From the NCBI RefSeq assembly GCF_900176505.1, contig NZ_FWYB01000001.1:893298-957297 (forward strand): a stretch of DNA of 64,000 bases. Reading direction: 5' to 3'. Below, one piece after another: positions 1-7,988 of the stretch. This DNA is from Pedobacter nyackensis (lineage in GTDB: Bacteria > Bacteroidota > Bacteroidia > Sphingobacteriales > Sphingobacteriaceae). The position numbers and the translations under genes were made by a program. Within the stretch, counting starts at the first letter, position 1; the number at the start of each line of letters is the position of its first letter. The notes under the pieces were generated by a model. That model did no database searches, was not told the DNA's origin, and worked only from the letters and a program-made list of their open reading frames with translations.

Positions 1-307
1 CCACATACAAACCATACAGGTTTCCTTCCGAGCCGCCATTGGTTACATATCCCCACCAATTGTCGGTCGGTGCATGGAATAAATCCGCAAAAAAACGAAG
101 AACTTCCTGTTCAAGAGATCTGGAGTTCAGGTCGTAAGTTGATTCCACCTGTGGATCACCCACGTTATTTAAAGGAAGTTTTAATAAGGGGTAAAGTTCT
201 GAATAATCAAAATCCTGTGCTATAGGATAACCGATAAAATATTTAGAACGTTCTTCCGCCTTTTTCATGTAGGCATTTAATCTTTCACTATCAGTTTTTT
301 GAAGCAT
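1..307 (-). CDS. hdc: Histidine decarboxylase, PLP-dependent (5' part only)
   Basis: The gene runs off the left edge; only the first 102 codons are present, starting at the ATG at 307. The protein has the N-terminal pattern of PLP-dependent (group II) histidine decarboxylases: GYP...DFDY near residue 27, then NNVGDP, an acidic EQEV..FFADLF segment and WWGYVTNGGSEGN near residue 88. In the family this last stretch leads into the cofactor pocket. The reaction would be histidine to histamine plus CO2 in the cytoplasm. The PLP lysine lies outside the window, so activity cannot be judged. It is divergent from the Lrp/AsnC gene at 458, which may control it (inference). Another group II amino-acid decarboxylase is possible but fits less well. 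Confidence 0.8.
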   Translation of the reverse strand, partial: MLQKTDSERLNAYMKKAEERSKYFIGYPIAQDFDYSELYPLLKLPLNNVGDPQVESTYDLNSRSLEQEVLRFFADLFHAPTDNWWGYVTNGGSEGNLYGLYV

Positions 308-457
308 TATTTCTTAGTATTTGGTATTGCAAAATTGAGAAATTGTGGATTAATTGTCTACTAATAAGAAATATTCAGGAAATACTTCTGTTAATATGTA
401 TTTGATCAGATTAAATAACTTATTTTGTTCTTTAAATCTTCATTTAAAGGAAATACT

Positions 458-925
458 ATGGCATCGGCACTAGACTTAATGGATATAAAAATCCTAAACC
501 TCTTGCAAAGAGACTCATCCCTGCATGTAAAGGAAATCGCAAGTCGGATCGGACTCAGTCAATCACCGACCTATGAGCGTATTAAGAAGCTGGAGAAGGA
601 GGGGTATATTGATCGGTACGTAGCGCTGGTTAACCGCGAGAAGCTTGGAAAGCATTTGATGGTTATTTGTACCGTAACGCTTAAAGAGCAGTCTATCGCT
701 TCTTTAAAGGAATTTGAGCAATCCATCATTAAGTTTAAAGAGGTGCTTGAAGTATTGTGTATCGCCGGAAGTAGCGATTATCTTCTTAAAATAGCTGTGG
801 AAGATGTAAATACTTATCATACGTTTGTAATTGAACAAATATCATCTATTGCAAACATATCTAATCTGAGTAGTAGCTTTGTGCTGAAGGAGCTTAAAAA
901 AGATACAGCGATTGAAATAGGGTAG
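458..925 (+). CDS. Lrp/AsnC family transcriptional regulator
   Basis: A 155-residue protein, the usual Lrp/AsnC length. Residues 1-60 form the winged helix-turn-helix (LDLMDIKILNLLQRDSS, then IASRIGLSQSPTYERIKKLE). Residues about 65-140 form the RAM/AsnC ligand-binding domain, with the GSSDYLLKI strand that normally lines the effector site. The ATG at 458 is chosen over a TTG at 425 because AAAGG precedes it by 7 bases and it gives the standard N terminus. Family members bind DNA as multimers and respond to amino acids. It is divergently transcribed from the histidine decarboxylase gene across 150 bp, so local control of that gene is a reasonable inference. Confidence 0.88.
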   Translation: MASALDLMDIKILNLLQRDSSLHVKEIASRIGLSQSPTYERIKKLEKEGYIDRYVALVNREKLGKHLMVICTVTLKEQSIASLKEFEQSIIKFKEVLEVLCIAGSSDYLLKIAVEDVNTYHTFVIEQISSIANISNLSSSFVLKELKKDTAIEIG

Positions 926-1048
926 GATAATAAATCACTATTACTATGAGATACGAAGCACAAATAAACTTATATCCAGATTAAAAACACTAGATTGTTA
1001 TTAATGCATCGGTAGGTGCAGTGTTGTTATTTATTAATCAAGCGTCTT

Positions 1049-2269
1049 ATGGAGCAATCAGATCTTTCCGAACAAAAGTTCAATACCATTTTTACTTATG
1101 CGCCGATGGGATTGGCTGAAATTGACCAGGATGGCAAAATGATAAGGTTGAATTTAATGGGGCAGGCCTTACTAAATCCTATATGTGAGATTTACGAAAT
1201 TGATGCAGAGAATATTTACCCAATTCTGGACCGTATCTTCCCGGGGATTTCCCAGAAAATTCGGGATTACAAAGAACCCATGGGGCAGATCATTTACAAC
1301 CATTTGCATAATTTTAAACTACCTCTTCCAAACAACCTATCTGAAAAGCATTTCCAGTTCAACGTTACTAAAATGTTTGAGGATTGTATCATCGTTGGCT
1401 TTGAAGACCTTACCAATAAGTATCTGGAAGAAAAAGCCATGCAACAGGCTAATCTGGATAGTGCCGTGGCACAGGGGAAATTCGAAATTGCATCTGAAGT
1501 ATTGCACGATATAGGTAATGCTGTAGTTGGTTTTGGCTCTTATTTAACACGTATCAGTCGTTCCATGGAACAGAACAATGTGGCGAACCTGCAAAATGTA
1601 GTCCTGTTCCTAAAAGGACAGCAAATTGCTTTAAGCACCGTGTTGGGGCAGGAAAAGGCAGAAGCGCTGGTGAATTTAATGGAAGGGATTGCCAAAACGC
1701 AAAAAGATAGCTACGAAGAAACCAATGGCTCCATTACCGAACAGCTCAATATCATCAGCCATATTCAGGAAATCCTGGCCATACAACGTCACTATGTAAC
1801 TGGTCATGGTGCACCGGAACGCAAAGCGGTTAACCTGAAAGAGATTGTTCACGATTGCCAGTCTATGCTATTCGCTTCTTATGATAAAAAGGGGATTGCC
1901 CTTAGTTTTAATGCTGCTGAGCAAATGCCAATGATTAAAGGTGATCGCACCAAATTGATGCAGGTGATTTTAAACTTGCTGAAGAACAGTGTAGAGGCAA
2001 TTGACATGGATGCTCCCCAAAAGAGAATTACTATTGATTTACAGTTTAAAGATAAACTGCTACAACTACGCATACAGGATACCGGAAAGGGTTTTGATAC
2101 CCATACGGCTGCCAGGATTTTTGAGCGGGGATTTACAACTAAAGACACAGGGACCGGTCTGGGTCTGTACAATTGCAGGTCTATTATAGAGAGCCATGCA
2201 GGCTCCATAGATGTGCATAGCGAAGGCACTGGCCAGGGTGCAACTACCCTGATCAGGTTTGCCAGCTAA
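1049..2269 (+). CDS. PAS-domain sensor histidine kinase
   Basis: A 406-residue soluble kinase with no membrane segment. An N-terminal PAS-like domain (about residues 8-125; FNTIFTYAPMGLAEIDQDGK) is followed by a helix leading to the phosphoacceptor box LHDIGNAVVGF, with His153. The H box is the HDIGN variant rather than the commoner HELRTP type. The HATPase domain shows the N box (QVILNLLKNSVEAI), G1 (DTGKGFD) and G2 (GTGLGLYN). A GTG at 1016 is an alternative start but adds a poor leader. It ends 32 bp before the next kinase gene, so the two are probably co-transcribed and may form one relay. The signal is unknown. Confidence 0.85.
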   Translation: MEQSDLSEQKFNTIFTYAPMGLAEIDQDGKMIRLNLMGQALLNPICEIYEIDAENIYPILDRIFPGISQKIRDYKEPMGQIIYNHLHNFKLPLPNNLSEKHFQFNVTKMFEDCIIVGFEDLTNKYLEEKAMQQANLDSAVAQGKFEIASEVLHDIGNAVVGFGSYLTRISRSMEQNNVANLQNVVLFLKGQQIALSTVLGQEKAEALVNLMEGIAKTQKDSYEETNGSITEQLNIISHIQEILAIQRHYVTGHGAPERKAVNLKEIVHDCQSMLFASYDKKGIALSFNAAEQMPMIKGDRTKLMQVILNLLKNSVEAIDMDAPQKRITIDLQFKDKLLQLRIQDTGKGFDTHTAARIFERGFTTKDTGTGLGLYNCRSIIESHAGSIDVHSEGTGQGATTLIRFAS

Positions 2270-2301
2270 GTTTATCAATTCATCTCCCTAAATATTTTAT
2301 A

Positions 2302-3873
2302 ATGAGCCAAGTAAATACATCCGTATTAGTAATCGACGATGAAGAAATGGTACGTGATAATATTGAAGAAATATTGTTGCCCCGGAAAGTTGCCGTAATA
2401 GACAGTAAGATTAGTAAAGCAGCTAGCATTTTATTTGATACCCCACAAGAAATACTGATTCCTCGCGCCAGTAAAATCCCTGTTTTTACTGTTGACAAAG
2501 CTGCCAATGGAATGGATGGGGTGGAAATGGTAAAAAAGGCGAAAGCTGCAAACCGGCCCTATGCGGTAATTTTCCTGGACATTAGGATGCCTGGTTGGGA
2601 TGGACTGGAAACGGCTATGCAAATCCGTAAACATGACAGCCAGGCGGAAATTATTTTTATCACTGCTTACAGCGACCGCTCCATAGAGGATATTGTAGAT
2701 AAGGCAGGGCAAAATGTAGGTTATCATTGTAAGCCTTATGCAGCAGAGGAAATAATATTGCTGGCCACCAAAGCAATAACAGATTACGACCGATTGCGTA
2801 GCCTGGAGAAATTGATTGAATCGATATCCTCAATTGGTTTAAACGAGCACCAGTTAAACGCTTTGCTTAAGAATATTTTGGAACAGCTGGCTATGTCCCT
2901 GGGTACAGATATGGCTTTACTGGGTAAATTAAATGAAGATTTTAGTTACGAAAAAATACTTTCCATTGGTGCGATTGATTCAAAGATAAATCTGGATGAG
3001 CTGATTACCAGGGTGAAAACTATTGAAATTGAGCCGGATGAGGTAGTGCAGCAGGAGGAACTTGTACTGGCACGGCTAGATAGTTACTCGGTTTTTGCCG
3101 TACTACAAAAACAGGAGAAGCTGAAAACAGAGAAAATGTATTTGCTTAAATTGTTTGTAAAAAATGCGGCACAGGCCATTAGAAACGCAGAACTAACCGA
3201 AAAACTAATCCAAAAAGAAAAACTTTCTATCGTAGGAAAGGCTATCGGTATGGTGATGCACGATCTGCGTTCGCCCATCAAAAATATGAGGATCATCACT
3301 ACGATGATGCAGGAAGAAAATGACCCAAAGGATTTGATCCCGATGCTGGATCAATGTGCAGTGCAGGCCTCCGAAATATTCGAAGACTTTTTAGATTTTA
3401 TTAGGGAAAGCCCGGTGAAAAAAGAAACCGTAAACCTTAAACACGTAATTGATGCGGCGGTGAACCTTGCACTGGGTGCTGGTAACCAACAGCAGGTAGT
3501 TATTCATACGGATATTCCTGCTGACCTGGTTGCACAGCTTGATGAGCGGAAAATAAAAAGGGCAGTAATGAATTTGTTAAACAATGCTCTCGAGATCCTC
3601 CAAAACAAACAGATAGCCGATCCTGCTATCGGAATTAAAGTAAGTACTGATGAAATAAAAGATCAGTTGACTATCATCATCCGGGATAATGGACCTGGAA
3701 TTGATCCAGAAATTATTAAAACAGTTTTTGAGGCCTTTGTGACCACAAATATAAATAATGGAACCGGACTTGGGCTGGCGATTGTAAAACAATGCATTAC
3801 CGCACATCGTGGCACCATCGTTGCAGGTAATGACGAAGGAGCTGTTTTCACTATCCATCTCCCCCGTAAATGA
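2302..3873 (+). CDS. Hybrid response regulator / histidine kinase
   Basis: A 523-residue protein with a receiver domain first and a kinase last. The receiver starts with VLVIDDEEMVRDNI and has the phosphoacceptor in AVIFLDIRMPG (Asp93). It carries an extra stretch of about 35 residues (about 28-65) between the first acidic strand and the next helix, which is unusual for a receiver. A GAF-like linker (about 165-300) leads to the H box VMHDLRSPIKN with His320, an N box (NLLNNALEIL), DNGPGID and GTGLGLAIV. All kinase residues look intact. It follows the HDIGN-type kinase by 32 bp and likely takes phosphate from it or from itself. Output is probably a phosphorelay, because no DNA-binding domain is present. 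Confidence 0.85.
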   Translation: MSQVNTSVLVIDDEEMVRDNIEEILLPRKVAVIDSKISKAASILFDTPQEILIPRASKIPVFTVDKAANGMDGVEMVKKAKAANRPYAVIFLDIRMPGWDGLETAMQIRKHDSQAEIIFITAYSDRSIEDIVDKAGQNVGYHCKPYAAEEIILLATKAITDYDRLRSLEKLIESISSIGLNEHQLNALLKNILEQLAMSLGTDMALLGKLNEDFSYEKILSIGAIDSKINLDELITRVKTIEIEPDEVVQQEELVLARLDSYSVFAVLQKQEKLKTEKMYLLKLFVKNAAQAIRNAELTEKLIQKEKLSIVGKAIGMVMHDLRSPIKNMRIITTMMQEENDPKDLIPMLDQCAVQASEIFEDFLDFIRESPVKKETVNLKHVIDAAVNLALGAGNQQQVVIHTDIPADLVAQLDERKIKRAVMNLLNNALEILQNKQIADPAIGIKVSTDEIKDQLTIIIRDNGPGIDPEIIKTVFEAFVTTNINNGTGLGLAIVKQCITAHRGTIVAGNDEGAVFTIHLPRK

Positions 3874-3962
3874 ACATCACTAGTCCGTAACCAGTTAGTC
3901 CTTTCAGCAAGAGATTAACTCTGCCAGATGCCAATTATTTTCACGCTGACTAAAAATGTAAT

Positions 3963-6050
3963 ATGTTAACGCTAGAAAATGTAACCACTGTTTTTAGATC
4001 TTCTCCAAATGGTTATATGGTGCTGCTACCCAATAGGCCTTATTTTACAATTGCAGCTGTAAACAAGCCATTTCTTGATGTATTAAAGGCCAATCGTGTT
4101 GATCTGGTTGGAAAAGGAATTTTTGAAACCATTTACGATAGGCCTGCCATTTGGGGCCCAAAGGGAATGAAAAGTCTGAAAAATGCACTGGAACATACGA
4201 TGCAGTCTAAAAAGGCCTCCAATTATAACGTGGCAGACTGGGAAATTAATACCTTTCCATTACTGGATGATGAAGAAAAGATAAAGTTTATTGTTCACAA
4301 TCTGACTGATACCACTAACTATGACCAACAAACAGCGTTAAATAATACGCTTCTGATTCAAAACAGTTTTCAGCACCCCCTTTTCAATGATTATCCTGAT
4401 GCAGTTTTTACGCTTGATCCCGAAGGAAATTTCCTTAGCGCCAACAAAGCGTTAATTGATCTGACTGAATGTAGGGAGGAAGAGCTATTTAAGCTTTCCT
4501 TTACACCGTTTATAGCACCTGGAGATGTTGAAAAAGCGCATGATCATTTCAAAAAGACCATTCAGGGCGAACTCCAGAATTTCGATATCAGGATTATCAG
4601 TGCAAAAGGCATGCATCGGATGCTAAATGTGACCAATCTTCCTATTGTAATTAATCAGGAAGTAATTGGCGTACATGTGATCGCTAAAGACATCACTGCT
4701 ATTACTAAAACACAAAAACAATTGGACGATTACCACTATAGGATATCGGACATTCTGGAAAGTATTACAGATGCCTTTATTGCGTTGGATAGAGATTTAA
4801 TTGTGACCTATTGGAACAAGGAAGCAGAGCGGCTATTGCTCATGTCCCGGGAGCATATGATAGGAAAAAATATTTGGGAGGTGTACCAGGATACCATCCC
4901 AACAAAGTTTTATTCTGAGTATCGCAGAGCGGTTGATGAAAATATTTCAGTAAGGTTTGATGAGTATTTCTCACGCTTAAAGATTTGGGTTGAGGTATCT
5001 GTATTTCCTTCTGAGGAAGGTTTGTCGCTTTATTTTAAAGATATTACCAAAAGAAAACATGGAGAAGAACAGCTGCAGCAGGAAAAAGAAAAATACCTGG
5101 AACTGTTTAATCTTAGTCCATTGCCCCAATGGGTATTTGATGCAGAAACCCTTCAATTTTTAGATGTGAATAATGCCGCAGTTAAACACTATGGTTATAG
5201 TAAGGAAGAATTTTTGGAGATGACCATAAAGGACATCAGACCGGCAGCGGATGTTAAACGATTGGGGAAAATACTGAAGATGACCTTTAACACGGGTATA
5301 TTCCAGGCGAGAATGGTAAGGCATCTGAAAAAGTCCGGAGAACTTATGCACATTTGTGTAGAGGCCAATGCGGTGACTTTTGAAGGTAAGGCTGCTATGC
5401 TGGTACTGGCAATTGATTATACAGAAAAACTGAAATCTGAGCGTGCCCTGGCCGCAAGTGAGCAGCGGTTTAAAGCGCTTGTACAGGATGGATCTGATTT
5501 AGTAGCCATACTAGATCCTACTGGCAATTATAAATATGTTAGTCCTACCTCGAAATCTATTTTGGGAATAGATCCTGAACTGCTTATAGGAAAAAATGTG
5601 TTTGATTTTATTCATAAAGATGACAAAGGAAAGGTGATTAGTGACTTTGGTTTGCTGACTGAACAAAAAAGGATTAAAATTATGCCTTTCCGTTTTAAGG
5701 GTTTTAACGGTCAGTATCATTGGATAGAGACCATCATTACGGATATGACAGAAGATCCTGTTGTTGCTGGTATAGTGGCCAATTCAAGAGATGTAACCCT
5801 GCGAATGGAAGAAGAACTTAAAACCCAGAATGGCATTGACCGTTTGCGGGAAATTGCCTGGATGCAATCCCATGAGGTGAGAGCCCCTTTAGCATGTGTT
5901 ATGGGGTTATCCAAAATCCTTTTGGATAATAAGGAAGACGAAAGTTCAAGGAAGGAATCTTTACAGCATCTTATGCGTTCGGCGGGTGAACTGGACTCCA
6001 TTATCAGAGAAATTATAAAGAAAGCTGAAGATTTACCTACAGGCCTATAA
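3963..6050 (+). CDS. Multi-PAS sensor protein ending in a DHp helix, no catalytic domain
   Basis: A 695-residue protein built from about five PAS units, visible as repeated starts such as PDAVFTLDPEGNFLSAN, ITDAFIALDRDLIVTYWN, PLPQWVFDAETLQFLDVN and SDLVAILDPTGNYKYVS. The last 70 residues form a dimerisation/phosphoacceptor helix pair with the H box MQSHEVRAPL (His637), but the protein stops before any N, G1 or G2 box. The ATPase domain is therefore absent by sequence. It may be phosphorylated in trans by the kinases encoded just upstream (90 bp gap), or it may act as a sensor that heterodimerises with them; both are inference. No transmembrane segment is seen. A stable terminator follows at 6169. 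Confidence 0.85.
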   Translation: MLTLENVTTVFRSSPNGYMVLLPNRPYFTIAAVNKPFLDVLKANRVDLVGKGIFETIYDRPAIWGPKGMKSLKNALEHTMQSKKASNYNVADWEINTFPLLDDEEKIKFIVHNLTDTTNYDQQTALNNTLLIQNSFQHPLFNDYPDAVFTLDPEGNFLSANKALIDLTECREEELFKLSFTPFIAPGDVEKAHDHFKKTIQGELQNFDIRIISAKGMHRMLNVTNLPIVINQEVIGVHVIAKDITAITKTQKQLDDYHYRISDILESITDAFIALDRDLIVTYWNKEAERLLLMSREHMIGKNIWEVYQDTIPTKFYSEYRRAVDENISVRFDEYFSRLKIWVEVSVFPSEEGLSLYFKDITKRKHGEEQLQQEKEKYLELFNLSPLPQWVFDAETLQFLDVNNAAVKHYGYSKEEFLEMTIKDIRPAADVKRLGKILKMTFNTGIFQARMVRHLKKSGELMHICVEANAVTFEGKAAMLVLAIDYTEKLKSERALAASEQRFKALVQDGSDLVAILDPTGNYKYVSPTSKSILGIDPELLIGKNVFDFIHKDDKGKVISDFGLLTEQKRIKIMPFRFKGFNGQYHWIETIITDMTEDPVVAGIVANSRDVTLRMEEELKTQNGIDRLREIAWMQSHEVRAPLACVMGLSKILLDNKEDESSRKESLQHLMRSAGELDSIIREIIKKAEDLPTGL

Positions 6051-6168
6051 GTCTTGATTAAGGGGCTCTACTTATCAAAAATAGCAGTTGAATGAAACTT
6101 ATTATAACCTTCCGGTAGCGTATTAATAACCTATGATTGATTAAAGAGTACAGGTATGTTTTAAATAA

Positions 6169-6199
6169 AAAAGGGAGGATTTAAAAAATCCTCCCTTTT
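6169..6199. terminator. Rho-independent terminator, strong hairpin
   Basis: A 14-bp perfect stem (6169-6182 with 6186-6199) and AAA loop, A-rich on one side and T-rich on the other, so it can work in both directions. It sits 118 bp after the multi-PAS gene. It directly abuts a tmRNA 3'-end-like piece, the same arrangement as the real ssrA terminator at 38397-38424. Confidence 0.8.
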
Positions 6200-6216
6200 G
6201 TGGAGCCGAAGGGGTT
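6200..6216 (-). other. Candidate attachment site: tmRNA 3'-end-like fragment
   Basis: Read on the minus strand this gives CCCCTTCGGCTCCA, one mismatch from the 3' end of the tmRNA at 38428 (CCCCTTCGACTCCA). It has the same orientation and, like the real gene, a terminator hairpin directly beyond it. This is what a distal att scar looks like after an element integrates into the 3' end of ssrA and restores it. The matching core is only about 16 bp, so chance or a tRNA 3' end cannot be excluded. Confidence 0.45.
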
Positions 6217-6489
6217 ACAGTCGCACAGTTATTACCTATTTTAACTTACCTTGAAAACTTGAAAATTAATTCATAAACATCTTGTTATTAGGATGTTGTG
6301 TTTTTATTGTTCCTTCTATGTCTATGTGTTTCGTTAATTTTGTAATTATGTGCTTTAACAAATTCTGTCCCTGGATTTCATTTTTTAGTGAAAAAAGGTG
6401 AAATCTCTTGCGTTTTGAAGGTCACTTATCGAACACTTAAATACTAGATGTTGAGATCAGTTTTTAATTAAGATTTAATTTTTAGAAAT
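6205..6489. repeat. Long diverged repeat, copy A (about 285 bp)
   Basis: Collinear with 13461-13743. The first 23 bases (6205-6227) are identical to 13461-13483. A second strongly conserved block around 6412-6450 (GTTTTGAAGGTCACTT, then CGAACACT) lies at exactly the same spacing. No open frame is conserved through it, so it is more likely a DNA or RNA element than a gene. This region otherwise holds nothing I can name between the terminator and the nuclease gene. Confidence 0.7.
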
Positions 6490-6602
6490 ATGTAGAATTT
6501 TCTTAATTCTACATACTTCAGTCATCATGTTTGGAAATCTGATTGCTTATGTTTGTGTAAGTCTAAAGGGACTTATAGCTGTTTACTTTACTAAAAATAA
6601 AA

Positions 6603-7046
6603 ATGCAACTTATAATACTCGGAAAAAACTCAGACGACAAGGGGACGCAATTGGAAAAACTTACATCATCGATTTTAAGAGAACAAGGCTATACCGAGGT
6701 TCATACAAATGTTGTAAGGGCCGGAGCAAGCGAAGTTGACATTACTGCTATCTTTTCACAGCAATATTTTGGGACTACCTTGATCAGAGAGGTAATTGGC
6801 GAATGTAAGGCATACAGTAAGCCGATCTCTCTTCCAGACTGGCTTAAGTTTCTGGGCAAAGTGTTTTCAGAAGAGATAAACGATAAAAAAATACAGGGTT
6901 GTTTTATTGCCCTGTCAGGGGTTAACGGTAATGTCACAGGGCATTACAATACAATCAAAGCTAAGAGTGTATATTTCGGGAAAAGTGGTTCTTCGTCACT
7001 TTTGGTGAAAACCCTAAAAGATAAAATCATAGACTTTGCATTCTAA
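6603..7046 (+). CDS. Mrr-like restriction endonuclease domain protein, probably truncated
   Basis: A 147-residue protein with the PD-(D/E)xK nuclease fold of the Mrr catalytic family. It shows KGTQLEKLTSSILREQGY (helix), then ASEVDITA with the metal-binding Asp, then VIGECKAYSKPI with the E-x-K pair, then a helix and the strand GCFIALSG. It starts at the ATG at 6603. As I recall, relatives in Bacteroidota are longer, with further domains after this point, and no methylase is nearby. The last 15 or so codons run through one arm of a 26-bp inverted repeat (6984-7009 / 7106-7131), so the natural C terminus may have been replaced by a rearrangement. DNA cleavage in vivo is unproven. Confidence 0.6.
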   Translation: MQLIILGKNSDDKGTQLEKLTSSILREQGYTEVHTNVVRAGASEVDITAIFSQQYFGTTLIREVIGECKAYSKPISLPDWLKFLGKVFSEEINDKKIQGCFIALSGVNGNVTGHYNTIKAKSVYFGKSGSSSLLVKTLKDKIIDFAF

Positions 7047-7131
7047 GCATAGTGATAACTTTTGGAGCGACAGAATCGATATGGTAAATAATGCAGGACG
7101 AATCCTTCACCAAAAGTGACGAAGAACCACT
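6984..7131. repeat. Perfect 26-bp inverted repeat around the end of the nuclease gene
   Basis: Bases 6984-7009 and 7106-7131 are exact reverse complements, separated by 96 bp. A third related piece (CACTTTTGGCGAAA, 7186-7199) repeats part of the left arm in direct orientation with one mismatch. The spacer (7010-7105) has no gene beyond the nuclease stop. The arms are too far apart for a good terminator. They look like the footprint of a small mobile element or an inverted duplication. Confidence 0.75.
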
Positions 7132-7274
7132 ATGCAGCGGAATATCCACGGAATTAAGTGTCAGTTTAAATGCGGAACGAATGACCACTTTTGGCGAAAT
7201 ACCCAGTAAGCTACTGATTATTGGTTAAAAGCCGATATGTTGATGACATTTTATATATTTGATTACCTAAAAAA

Positions 7275-7853
7275 ATGAACTATCAAGATTTAACCGATGT
7301 CGAGCTTTTGGCCTTAATGAAGGACGATGATGAAAAGGCTTTTGAAGAGATTTATTCGCGTTTTCATGATTTTTTATATACATATGCATTTAAATTAACT
7401 GGTGAAGAAAATGAAACCAGCGATATCTTACAGGTTCTTTTTGTAAATCTATGGACTAAAAGACATCATCTCGAAATATCAGGAAAGTTAGTTAATTATC
7501 TACATCAAGGAATTAAGTATGGCTTCCTTAATGAAGAGCGTAGACGTGCCACGCTGAGTAAATATCAGGAAAGTCTTAAACAGTATTTGAGTGAAGGTTA
7601 TACACATACAGAAGAACAACTATTCGAAAAGGAACTTGTAAATCGCTTACGTAAGATTGCAGAAGAAATACCTGGAAAAGGGGGACAGATATTTTTGATG
7701 ACATATTTTGATAATCTAAGTGTTTCTGAAGTTGCAGAAACGCTTGGTATTTCAGAGAAAACGGTAAGAAACCTACAATCAAAAGCTACAAAAGATGTGC
7801 GTTTGAAATCAGGATTAAGTATAGCTTTATTCTTTTTGTCGACTGGCCTCTAA
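7275..7853 (+). CDS. ECF RNA polymerase sigma factor, FecI-like
   Basis: A 192-residue sigma-70 family protein of the Bacteroidota FecI type. Sigma region 2 spans about residues 10-80 (DDEKAFEEIYSRFHDFLYTYAF, then a WTKR end). Region 4 spans about 125-180, with the helix-turn-helix SVSEVAETLGISEKTVRNLQSKA. The C-terminal hydrophobic tail (LSIALFFLSTGL) is common in this subgroup. It heads the first surface-sensing module: sigma, anti-sigma FecR at 7989, TonB receptor at 9332, TlpA at 12148. By analogy, substrate at the receptor relays through FecR to release this sigma and activate the receptor operon. Confidence 0.9.
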   Translation: MNYQDLTDVELLALMKDDDEKAFEEIYSRFHDFLYTYAFKLTGEENETSDILQVLFVNLWTKRHHLEISGKLVNYLHQGIKYGFLNEERRRATLSKYQESLKQYLSEGYTHTEEQLFEKELVNRLRKIAEEIPGKGGQIFLMTYFDNLSVSEVAETLGISEKTVRNLQSKATKDVRLKSGLSIALFFLSTGL

Positions 7854-7988
7854 CCATTAGGCATATATCCTACAAGCCAGTAATTTCCAATAATTCATTC
7901 TTTTCAAAAAAAAATAAAATAAATCGGGATTATTTGTGGTCATGTGTTTCTTAATATAAAGGGGAAAACACTATTATCTAAAAGCGAT

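Noticed and set aside
6200-6227. tRNA gene at the left island edge
   Set aside because: Only a 3'-end-like piece is present; no anticodon or D arm can be folded around it.
6527-6739. Overlapping 70-residue frame ahead of the Mrr-like gene
   Set aside because: It overlaps the nuclease start in another frame, becomes Lys/Arg-rich as shadow frames do, and has no family resemblance.
7010-7105. Inverted repeat as a terminator of the nuclease gene
   Set aside because: The 96-bp spacing between the arms is too long and there is no T tract.
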